Shown: positions 26,486 through 37,031 of the stretch, piece by piece | Layout: every line of letters starts with the position of its first letter | How positions within the stretch are numbered: position 1 is the stretch's first letter | Origin: Hyaloperonospora brassicae | Taxonomy: Eukaryota > Oomycota > Peronosporomycetes > Peronosporales > Peronosporaceae | Assembly: GCA_947650285.1 (NCBI GenBank) | Contig: CANTFL010000090.1 | Span: forward strand, 1,054,001 to 1,118,000 | Length of the DNA stretch: 64,000 nt | Direction: 5' to 3' | Translations under genes and position numbers: made by a program | Notes under the pieces: model-generated | Told to the model about the DNA's origin: nothing | What the model saw: only the letters and a program-made list of their open reading frames with translations | Database searches by the model: none

Positions 26486-29298
26486 AGAAAGAGCTCAAAG
26501 TCATTTTATTGAAATCTGGCCTTTATATTAATATATATTACCAATAGTATAGATATGAACATGTGTAGTCACAGCTCTTAAAGGGATGCACAATCATCGA
26601 GTAAAGGAGAATTTATATGTCATGTGGGTGCTGGAGAATGATGAGTTTATTGCTGTAAATATTAATGATCATTGCTGTATTGTATGGAAAAGATCAATTG
26701 ATACACATATCCTATTTCGTACGATAATTTTACATCTTTATTCGTAATTGCAATACGGTTGATCGGTTTCGTAATTTTTTAAAAAATATTATACTCATGC
26801 CTGTATATTAACATTGGGTGTATGATGCTGACGAAGTAGTTTTAGAATACAAAGTGAATTTACTCAATGATGATACAGCGAATATCCTTAGACCACGTTA
26901 GTAACACCATTCTAAGCAAAATACCTATTTCTGTGTATACCGAAGTATGCAAGACAAATTTGCTCGCAAGTAACAGATCCATTAAACATAATATGGAAGT
27001 AAACATTCCATAATGAGAAGTCACAGAGTCTATTGACTAAAATCACAAAAATTCAGGTTGCTTACAACGGTAAATAATATAAAAACTATATATTGATACC
27101 CTTCGGAGCTGTATATTTCATTTTTATATAATTAATTTTGTTTGTTAATGGCTTCGTACCCAGGCTACAACAAATATTCAAATAATTTTGAGATTAAAAT
27201 GATCAGGCGTTCTCATTTAGCAAGAATGTACACTGCGCGGATAGTGGGCTCACCTTACACTAAGATTCGTAAGTATGCAGTCGCGGTTTAAACGATTCTA
27301 TCTATCGTGAATCGTTAAAGATCGAGTATATCAGATATACGAAGCTAAGTAGGTATGTATTGCCCAATCTGAAATTCAGATACGTGTAGTTTTTCTTAAC
27401 ATATAGATATATGACATTCTGAAAAACTTGCTCGGACTAATACTTCATCTCATTTAATGACAAGTTTGCTTGCATTACTGCCGTGGTATTAAAGAAATAA
27501 TCAGAATACGGTTAGTATTGTGGAATGTAGCATCATCACGCAAACAAAGTATTTATAGAAAGCTCGCTTCAATATCTTATATGCAAATCATGAAAAAACA
27601 CGAGCGTTGATTGTGCTCGCTTTTTTATTCAGGACTTAAGTGGGTCCATTTGGCGATGAAACTGAAGCATTTAAGCATTAATTTTGCCAAACTAACCCAC
27701 ATCTAATAGCTGACGATCCAGTTAATTTCAGGTGACGCTGACAGGACAAATTCATGGCAATCGTGCTAGCACATTATGAACCGACCACGAAAAAACCGCA
27801 TATCCAGCCATTTGACCTAGCACCTCCTCCTATTACTATAACACAGGCTAATGGTGAATTCTCTCAATTTCAGGGTGGTAGCAGTGACTGGTATTTGTTC
27901 TTCAACGTATTGGACCCACTAGTACACCTACAAAAGTTTTGCCTACATAACCGATAAATCGCAAGAGGCTATTTCGTGTCTTGCAAACTATAGCTTGCTT
28001 ACATGCCAAGAGAAATTGATTTCATGTAAGATGCTGTGATGGTATGCGCTGTTCCGTAAAAAGCTTGATTTTTCTGTATATCTAGATGAGTGTTGAAAAT
28101 GCGTGGCATAAGCGACTGACGTGGTAGGATTGTACGCAAAGAACCATTTTGTAACAGTCGCGACAAGAAATATATATTTAACGGATTAGAATTCGAGACT
28201 TGTAAGTGCCAAATGAACGATATCAGCAATGAATACGATGTAGTTCGTTTACAAAAGCAAATTGAGTAAAATCCGTTCAAGGCAAAGCAAACGATTGTGC
28301 GAAAAGTTTAACAGTAAGAATCTGGTACATGACTAGCGTACTTTATTATCCACTAATGTTAATGTTGTTGATTGGCCAATGATATAAAGATAACAAAGAC
28401 GCAGTTACCATAATTAGATGAACTATCAATCAACTACGTTTGTAAAGTTTCATGTGTAAACTCATAAAGTATTTAAACTCGTTTGCTATGAAGAATATTA
28501 ATTGCATCTGGCGCGAAGAGTGGATGCTAAAAAAATTATTTATATATATTCAATACAAAGTTGCAATAATGAAAACAAAAAATTGATTTGAATGAGGATA
28601 CAAGACGAAGTCTTGATCGTACATACCACCTCAGATCTTCATAAATTAAGTCAAAGACAAGAGCTCCTGTTAAATATGTGCGAGAATCGGATATTTCATG
28701 CAAAGAACTAAAGAATTTACACAAAAATTAAGATAACCTTATTGGATCAATCGTGTTCTTATAAATTTAAATTGTAAATTATTTAACTACAGCGCGATTC
28801 TATGCTAGAAACAATTTAATTTCTGGCCTATACACAATTCGATTTGGCAGGTATACGTAACTTTTGATCAGAAAATATTTCATATATGCATCAATTATAC
28901 GATTTGTCAGTGCCAAAGGTAGACTATTAGAGAAGAAAGGAAATATTGATCAATGCAAACCTCACACAGTGGGCAGGACACAAAATAATTTTACACGTTC
29001 AATTGTTTGTAAATTGATGGCTGGCCATACAATATTAAAAGTAATTGCAGGTTTTGTCTTGGACAAAGTGAAATTTACATAGTTAATTTCTTATTGCACA
29101 TTTATTCCTTTAATTATTTTTTGTATTATTAGTAGGTTTAGAAACTGCTGTAGCTTTAATTTAAGCGTATGTATCTTCTAAGCCTTAGATTGCGGACATA
29201 TAAAATGAAAGCTCGAATCTTTTTAAGCATATATATGTAGTTTATTTATTTGGTCCAAGCTTTCAAATTATAACAATATCATTAATACAGATCCTGTG
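26486..29298. other. AT-rich DNA without recognisable genes
   Basis: Short frames only. The 67-codon frame at 27754-27957 has a more protein-like composition (PPPITITQANGEFSQFQGGS) but no start context or continuation that supports a gene. Confidence 0.5.
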
Positions 29299-29343
29299 AC
29301 GACATCACCCAATCTACTCGACTTATTCGAGTGAGGGACCTTC
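29299..29343 (-). repeat. fragment of Ty3 protease-linker region
   Basis: TACTCGACTTATTCGAGTG and GGACCTTCGG match the Ty3 sequence at about 49070-49115 and the reverse complement of 63896-63945. Only ~45 bp are alignable. It directly abuts the rRNA-like segment. Confidence 0.5.
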
Positions 29344-29510
29344 GGCGCTGCCCCAAACGAATCCGTCGATAGGAGTTCTTAGGAGTCATCAGCCTGTTGC
29401 CCCGGAGTACCAGTTATCCGTCGAGCGATCATCTTTATACACAGAATTATCGGATCACTATGACCGGCTTTCGTACCTGTCTGGTACGTCTATCCTAACC
29501 TTACGTGTGA
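29344..29510 (-). pseudogene. fragment of mitochondrial-type large-subunit rRNA (domain V), probable NUMT
   Basis: Read on the minus strand, the segment contains the conserved peptidyl-transferase region of bacterial-type 23S rRNA in correct order: GGTCATAGTGATCCG, TCGCTCGACGGATAA, GGTACTCCGGGG, CAACAGGCTGAT, CCTATCGACGG and GTTTGG. Cytosolic 28S differs here, and the match is to the organelle/bacterial type. A ~170-bp isolated piece in AT-rich nuclear-looking DNA next to transposon sequence is best explained as a nuclear insertion of mitochondrial DNA. Several conserved positions are altered (CAACAGG in place of the usual ATAACAGG), so it is not a functional rRNA gene. An assembly chimera is the alternative. 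Confidence 0.75.
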
Positions 29511-29885
29511 TCGACGAGGACCGTGAAGAAGCTTCTGCCGCTGATGATGCACTCGAGTTGTTTGTAGTAGTGGTGCAAAGGTGTTGGTTCTAATGGTGTT
29601 GGTGCTAATGTTGGTGAGCGATAATAATCGAAGCGCCAATTATTTGAGATACTGAAAGTATCCACTATACATAACCGTATAAACTATTAAATGCTAGCGT
29701 ATTTGATTGTGTGAATTCATGTTTGGTACTGGTACTAATAAGTTTCTAGGATAACAAATTAGGTGGACATTGTACATCGATCACCAAGTGTATCTCGCAT
29801 TTATGGCGTCATTGTGAAATGTGAAGGATGCTACTTTTGATGCAAATTCGTATTGCAACCATTAAATAGAAACACGCATAATATC
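29511..29885. other. spacer, nothing recognised
   Basis: Contains imperfect GGTGTTGGTGCTAATG-type repeats near 29580-29615; no gene. Confidence 0.4.
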
Positions 29886-30184
29886 TTTGCATAGATCGTT
29901 CACCCTTGTGTTTAACAAGTCACCGGAATGTGGCCGCTCATGTCAGTGCGTGCCACGTTCATCATCAATTTCGCCTTGCCACTGCACGTAACCTGCTTTA
30001 TTTTAGCAACTGCCTGGAGAGTTTGCGCTTGCGTTTTACAGACAGATGTATCAAGAGCTCGTATTGGTGCATTAAAGAAGAGCAGTATAAATCAAGGGGG
30101 CCATTTGCGGTGGCGGCATCAGAATAAACGTCATCTGTTTGTTTATCAACGTCACCGTTACGTGTTGCTGCATCCGAATTAACA
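29886..30184 (+). repeat. dispersed LTR-like repeat, copy 2
   Basis: Same orientation and extent as 3499-3807. The inner part 29941-30184 (244 bp) starts TGTCAGTGCGTGCCACG and ends TTAACA, with a TATA box (CAGTATAAATCA) and AATAAACGTCATCTG preserved. Flanks beyond the end differ completely from copy 1, giving a sharp 3' boundary. Confidence 0.55.
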
Positions 30185-33131
30185 ATGAATGATACTGAAG
30201 TTGCGATTGTCGGTTTTTATCCACTATACTCTGAAGGTCATGAGCGCGATCTCGCGTAAGATTCTGTTAGGGCATAGCAGCTGATTAGGAGCATGTACTT
30301 AATGGCCAAGAACAACTTTTAATTGAAAAACGTTCTAAATAAATCTGATATTGATATACTTGAATTTAAGCCTGGTGTTTGCGGTATCAATCATGTATCA
30401 TTCCATCCTGAGATATTGTCGGCTCACCTCTTGTAGACTCTTATATACTTCTTTTTATTCTCTGCTAAGTCAAAATCGTGGTAAGGTTAAAATTCGGTGT
30501 AGAAAATACTCAATAGAGCGCGCGTAAGTAACGCGTTTTTCTTGCACACGCATAATGAGCTGAACATGCAACGACTATTATTTTCTAATATGATGTACTT
30601 GATCCATGCTTCTCGCACTCGTAATTATCATTATGTAGCTTTGATATAGTGGATTACAAGTGTGGGCTGCTCAGACTTAACATACAATTTCTAGTACATT
30701 TGCGTGCTAGGCTACGTCAGTATATTATAAAAATAAGTCTGTTGCGAAAATGCATGTATGTTGAGAATACTCCGTATCATTGGTTTTGAGGATAAGGATC
30801 GTAAGTATTAGATTCTTTATACGTCATATAGTAATGCCTTGAGCGGTCATCTCGGTCGAAATATGGGCTATGGATCAGTCAGTCTTTGTTATTGGTGGTT
30901 TAACCTTAAGAGATGGGTGAACACATATGTACAACGTATCAAAGCCGTAAATCTTGGCGCACGCGGCCAAACCGCATAATTATTTACCTGCGTCCACAGG
31001 GCGTTGAATTCAATTATATGTACTATTCGATTGGGTCACCATGATGATTAGACAGAAAAGGGTTTTTGTGGTCTTTGTTGACAGTATAAGTAAGAAAATT
31101 TACCCGGCATTTGTTCAATATATATCGAATAAAAGAGACACATGATATCCTTATCGATTGTTTGTATCGCCAACAAGGATTTTGTGAGGAATTTTGCTCA
31201 GAAGCAGGTTCTCTCTTTATAAGAGCATTATTAACTTATCTTTAAGGTACGAAGCATCCGATTTGGCATTTTCAAAGCCGACCATTAGCTTATCCATGGT
31301 AAATATGAGCCGCTGGTCACTATAAAAATGAAATTATACGCAGTATATGTGCTGATACGTCTAGGGGTTGGAACTACAAAAAATTTTGTCGTCGAATATG
31401 AGTTGAATAACGTCGTTCATGCCTCCGCCGCTTTTGCTCCGTTCTTTGTGAATATCCTTCCACATCGTCTCATACCGATACCGCCACCAGTACTTTATTT
31501 AGGTGCTGAGGGAGTGATATTAATTAGCTTGCTAGCCCTATCACGTTACATAAAAAATTACCAAATTGTGGCATCGCGATTTTATGTCCTGCAAATTTAG
31601 TGAATTGGTTTGGCTTTAAATAGTAAATGGCAAATATATCGAGCGGTGTGACAAAGTGATGCCTTGTAGTTTTAAAAGATATAAGGTGATTATGATGGCT
31701 AAGTCTTGATAATCATTAAATTGGAAAAGAGATGGGACGGATTAATTGCATTCAGACGTGAGGGGAGCATGTGATGTATTCGTTGGAGCAAGAGAAGATT
31801 CGATTTTGATACAACTTGTAATATTGCGATGACAAAGGTAAAATACCGGAGATATAATCATAATTACGCCATCAATCAATCGTATCGTAAATGAAGTAAT
31901 GGATAGCGATTAATAATTGAAAAGGCACATACTATATTAGTGGAAGGTATTGTGATTACGGAACCCTCATTTGATAGGAAGTAGATTCGAAGACGTGCAA
32001 TTTCTCACGGATAGACTAACCAGGAAAAAAACTGAGATACAGGCGTAACAGTCATGTGGTGAAGCGGATAATGAGGTTTGGACCTCTTTATCAAGCTACT
32101 AATCAGTAGACCGTTAATCGAAAATTGTGTGTACATCACTAATTTTTCAACTGTCTGATTTGCCGGCCCTCACATGTATTAGTGTGTGCCATATTATATT
32201 TAAATCCACACTATATGATTGCTTGGACTAATAGTGTGTATCACACTATTTCTGAATGTAAAATTAATGTGTAAATTATATCATGGTCTTGCATGCATGT
32301 GACGACCAATATTCCTTTCAATTTCACCCTATAGCTATTATATTCACATCATAATATTACAGAAGGCGTATGTGATGCAAACTCCGTGAAATTGTGCTGC
32401 GATCCCACAGAAACTTGAAGCCCAATCATCTACTTACAGTAGTACAGTAGACATCATTGCAGTGTCCGCGACACTAAATCATGTGTAGTACCCTTTGAGT
32501 CCAAGCACAGGATGTAGTGTCCATGACACTAATTATGGTGCTACACGAATTTTTGTGCGGTAAAATAAATTTTCGTGACACTATATTATGCATATTCAGA
32601 ATCAGTGCCTGCGCCACCGGTATCGAAGTGGAAACCAAGTACAATATTAATATAAAGCTCAATTTGGTGGATATTAAGACGAGGGTACCTCCGCAAATTG
32701 TTGTGGGCACGTAATTAAGTTTCAAAAATGCGAGCGACCTACAGTGTAGTCAGGGGTGAAGGCCGAGCATGGGGCTGTTTATGATTTGCTCTGCAGTAGT
32801 GCGACAATGAAATTGTTTTGTTTGTATTTCATTCAGAAGCACCATTTTGACATAACGAATTCAGATTTGACCATCATATTTGTATAAAGAAATTGATAAA
32901 CCTTGATAGACCAACCATATTTTGGAGAATCGAAGAAATTGCCAATGCACTGTACTATTTTGAGTATTGGCGAGTGTATTCACACGTGAATCAGTGTCCA
33001 GGTCATGCGAAACTAATTCTGAAAGCACATTAAATAAGGTGAGCACTGTACAAATTTACGTATATTTCGAATCCATTATATGCGCTAAAAGAATTATTTT
33101 CACTTCGGCATATTATTGGCGCCAGAGATCT
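30185..33131. other. AT-rich DNA without recognisable genes
   Basis: Short random frames only (longest 90 codons, 31328-31600). A palindromic word, AGTGTGTGCCATATTA / ATAGTGTGTATCACACTATT, occurs near 32180-32250. No gene or element end recognised. Confidence 0.5.
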
Positions 33132-33191
33132 GGACGGGCTAGGAAACAAGAATCAGGACGGGCTCGGCACCAGGAATTGGGACCGGCACAC
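33132..33191. repeat. 24-bp tandem repeat, 2.5 copies
   Basis: GGACGGGCT, GGACGGGCT and GGACCGGCA start at 33132, 33156 and 33180, exactly 24 bp apart. They lie just beyond the C-terminal end of the DDE transposase pseudogene. Confidence 0.6.
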
Positions 33192-33240
33192 CTTCAAATG
33201 TCTTCGGTATTTACAGATTGTCTTCTGTAACTCTAGGGAG

Positions 33241-34220
33241 CGCTACAGCTCGTGCCAAAGTCCCGAGACGTCGAGATAAAGGCCACAACTAATCATTGCC
33301 TTGTGTGCATATGAGATCTCAGCCGCGTCACGCATCTTGCTTACCTTCTGGACTGCTTTTAAAGCCAATTTCGAGAAAAAGGGCTTTTCTAGGTTCTTCA
33401 GCTTACCTGACCATGCCCCGTCTCGCCGCACAGCATTGGACCACTAATCGCACCTGATCATCTGCATCTTCTCCACTTCCCACAGTCTCGTCCACTCGTC
33501 CTTTATCTTGGATTTTACAAAGGAGTCGCAGGGCTAGACGAGGTGTGTCGAGCATGGTGGAAAGTAAGACAGCTTTGTCTTCGTCTCTTCCAACGCTGCA
33601 ATAAGGTTCTCAGACCCATTATGACCTCCGTAGTTGTCAAGGTACATATGGTCTTCCAACCGTACGTGTTACGCCTATATACCCGCCGCTCTTGGAACTA
33701 GATTAAAAAACCTGGAAAAAAGAAGTCATTCGACAATTATGAGCTTTAAATTGTGCTCCTGAAAAAAAATGCATTATTCAAATATATCTTACCGTCTTAT
33801 CACTCCAGAGTTTTGGCTCAGTTCGGTACGCAACTCTGGGCACAGTATACGGCAACCCTTGGATAGGATAGCTGAGCTTCGCATTTAAAAGATGGCCATT
33901 GGGGTTTTAATGCGTGAACTTGCATTACCTGTAATGTAGACTTACATTGTCATTACTTCGCCACCCGAGACAACGTCCGCGTACTTGACATTCTCGTCTC
34001 CGCGGAATACAAGTGGACGTCCATTTTCAAAGTTGATCACGAAGTGGGTCTCATCCATATTACAGATCAGTTCTTCGAGCAATCCCCCTGAATGAGATCC
34101 ACGATGCAGCCTACCTATGTGGTAGTCCACCCTTATCCCAATATGATTCTCCTTTTCCGGGCTGAACAACATCTTTCCTGTCTGTATCCGCATCACAATC
34201 CCATTTGCCTTCTGCATAAA
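33241..34220 (-). pseudogene. DDE-superfamily (pogo/Tc1-type) transposase pseudogene
   Basis: Minus-strand remnants in order show a DDE_1-type transposase. The first catalytic Asp region is NMDETHFVIN (near 34045), followed by GRPLVFRGDENVKYADVVSG. Then come NAKLSYPIQGLPYTVPRVAY (near 33855), the second Asp in LDNYGGHNGSENL (near 33640), THLV*PCDSFVKSKIKDEW (near 33540), then DGAWSGKLKNLEKPFF and YAHKAMISCGLYLDVSG (to 33241). Frames shift at least once, and in-frame TAG codons replace Gln-like positions. The N-terminal third is missing or lies beyond the poly-G run. The family is abundant in oomycete genomes. No TIRs were located. Confidence 0.8.
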
Positions 34221-34226
34221 ATAAAT

Positions 34227-34284
<58 letters not shown>
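34227..34284. repeat. 58-nt poly-G homopolymer
   Basis: Uninterrupted G58 on the plus strand, at the N-terminal side of the DDE transposase pseudogene. Open frames across it encode only poly-Gly or poly-Pro. The true length is unreliable in any sequencing technology. Confidence 0.97.
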
Positions 34285-34285
<1 letters not shown>

Positions 34286-34342
34286 AACGGTGTACTAATT
34301 TTGAAGTAGGTAGTAACCACACAATAGAGTACAATACACTGC

Positions 34343-34492
34343 GATCTTAGGTTAAGCTATCTTCGACACCGCGATCTTAGGCGATATGATATTAGACACA
34401 GCAATCTTAAAAGACGTGATCTTAAAAGACGTGATCTTGGGTGACTTTAGTATGAATGACGTGATCTCGTGCACCACGATCTTCGGATGATA
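34343..34492. repeat. 15-bp minisatellite, ten units in register
   Basis: Ten consecutive 15-bp units such as GATCTTAAAAGACGT, GATCTTGGGTGACTT and GATCTCGTGCACCAC, diverged but never out of phase. The minus strand reads through as pentapeptides of the type TSFKI. It ends with GATCTTCGGATGATA. Confidence 0.85.
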
Positions 34493-36705
34493 GGGTAACG
34501 ATACTCTGGTGTGGTTAACTGAATACCATGGAAGATTAAAAACCGATAGCACGATACGGCAGGTGGTGGTCCATCCTATAGAACGAAATAAGATCAGTCA
34601 GAGGGTTAGACTTGATTAGATAACATTTTATAAAACAAACTTAGTTGTTATTGCACAAGTGTGCTTACTCTTTTCGGTAGGATCAAATGGATTACCGATG
34701 TCTAAGAAGATCAACCGATCACCAAAAAGATCCCTACAGAAATATCTGGACAGGAGTTCAAAATATCGATAAAAGAGACCTTAAACTGCGATTAGACGCA
34801 GAGTGCAAGATCGCAAGATGGCTCAAATAGTCAGAAGGCTCGCAATTCGAGGATCTATGTTATACAAAGGCATTTCGTAGAGATTACAGTGACTTATTGT
34901 GAGCACTCTACAAGTACACTTGTGGCCGTGTAAAAATCTTACATACAACAATTGACCCATCTTAAACACGACCAACGTTTTATCGACACTAGCCTATCGA
35001 GAAATATTGCAGCAAACCTACCAACGAGTACACCAAGCGAGGAAGGAAACAAGCACAGAAGCAGTGAACCATCTCAAATAGCCGGTTGTCTAGGGGTAAG
35101 TATGGAGTCGGGATCACAAAAGCTTGTTTTTACCACTCCATCACATAGGATTATCGATTAAATGGGCGTATATCGTCGCTTCTCTTTTGGAAGCCCACAA
35201 CACCGAGAGCGTCATCTCATCGGTCTACCATATAAAAATTTTATGATTGGCTTGTTTCAATTAATTAAATATTCTATTTTCGAATAAATGAACTGCGAAT
35301 CTTTATGGCAATCTACCTTTGATATTTAGTGGGCCTTATGCTTTCTATGTGCAGATGCCACAACTCATTTGCCTATGCCAAAAGATCCAACATATAGAAT
35401 CAAACTAGTATTGAGGAAATTTGGCTTCAGGGCATACAACTGTCTCATTTTAAGCAATTTTCTACCGTATATAATTTCAATATTGCTCCTCTTGCGTAAG
35501 AAAGCCTCAAGTGACTGTATACACTTAAACCAATCCTAATATATATGTTTAATTATCTACGGTACATGTATTATTAGCTTTTAAGCGATTCTGCACCTTT
35601 CTTGGTATATTGTTTTGCTAAAATTTTAATTATACGTCATCCTGAATATGTGCGATTTCATAACCATTATATTAGATACAGAGCGTTCCATTATAGCAAC
35701 CTTATATCGCTTCTTGTGCTAGAGGTGAGCACAAAAAGAGTTCCGCCTATATTAGTCCAATTCGTCAAGTCTTATAGAGCTTCTTCATCCACTCTATTTA
35801 TATGTAGCTTAAATACTTGCATCATTCTCATACTATACTTGATCATATAATATGATCTGATGTTGATCATACGGAAGATTTACAAAACATGCTTTAGATA
35901 AGCAAGACGACTTGTGGTGTACGCCTCATCATCATGGGACAAACCTAATCAAAACTAAGATATATATAGTCCATATGGAAGAGTACCAGTCTACGTTGCA
36001 TCTCTTGCAATTATCCCTGCTACGTAATGACGTCGACCATGCCACGTAACCGTACTGTGAAATTGTGCGTGATGCCATCCTATATGCGTTCGTAGTTGAT
36101 GTTTCTCGCGATCGGCAGACGACTAACTGATAACATGCAAATTTTATGATTGCTACAAATCATTCGAGCGTTTAGATTAGCTTAATCTGCAGAAGTTCAT
36201 AGAAACGGTTGTATCAGCAAGTGAACAGATACTTTGAGAACACTATATCTTTTAACTTGTGCTTATCACCACCGCAAAAAAACTGAGAATTGGTTTGGAC
36301 CGGTTCAGAGATCATTGTACTTGTATGTTGATAGAAAATATATCAAAAAAAACATGCTAGATAAGGGACCTTTTAAAATGGATCCTAGGATTAACTTGTC
36401 AGCCAAAGGACGTATAATGAAGGTGTGTACGGGTGGCATGAGCAGTCAGTTACACGAATACAATAGGACGTATGTGGTAAAGATGGGAAGTTGTATAGAC
36501 CAATGTACCATTAAGATCGATAACCGCCACGATCACTTAGTTTAATTAATGAGGTACGCAATACGGATCTTTCAATATAAATACTAATAGAATGATCATT
36601 AGATATTTTTAAATACATGTGAATCACAATTATGTTACAATCTGAGACGATGTAAAAATTGAATTGTGTGACGTGTCATAAATCACGTATGTTTAGGTGG
36701 TAAGG
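34493..36705. other. AT-rich DNA without recognisable genes
   Basis: Short frames only. The 103-codon plus-strand frame 36234-36545 (MRTLYLLTCAYHHRKKTENW) has no hydrophobic core long enough for a confident signal peptide and no recognised motif. Confidence 0.45.
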
Positions 36706-36720
36706 TCTGTGGGGACTATA

Positions 36721-37016
36721 TCCAGTGGCGAGTGGTAGACCACTGGAGTGGGACCGGGAGGTACTTGGATCGATATCCTGGAGGGGGTTCGATTACAGGG
36801 CGCCGGAGATAGGCTAATAAAGTATGACGAGCAACCACCCAATGGGTGGCCGCCCTGCCAACCCGCACCGAAGGGTGTGTGATAGTTGGGTGGGCTGGAG
36901 GCCCTACTAGCCGAAAAGCACCATAGTGTAATGAGGGGTGTGGGCCCCTGGCGAGTTCAAACCAAGCGGGTACTCGCAGATCACCCCCGGGAGGTGAGGG
37001 GTACACGGCATAAATC
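36721..37016 (+). mobile_element. tRNA-derived SINE with perfect 15-bp target duplication
   Basis: A 296-bp GC-rich island in AT-rich DNA, flanked by identical copies of TCTGTGGGGACTATA (36706-36720 and 37017-37031). The 5' part has a pol III A box-like TGGCGAGTGGTAG (about 36726) and a B box-like GGTTCGATTAC (about 36787), as in a tRNA head. The 3' end is GGCATAAA rather than a long poly-A. Long perfect target duplications plus tRNA-like promoter boxes are the hallmarks of a SINE moved by LINE machinery; tRNA-like SINEs are known in Phytophthora. An antisense 109-codon frame through it is incidental. The uneroded duplication suggests a recent insertion. Confidence 0.82.
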
Positions 37017-37031
37017 TCTGTGGGGACTATA

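Noticed and set aside
34092..34334. Frames with poly-Gly or poly-Pro
   Set aside because: Product of the G58 homopolymer; only the downstream transposase segment on the minus strand is meaningful.
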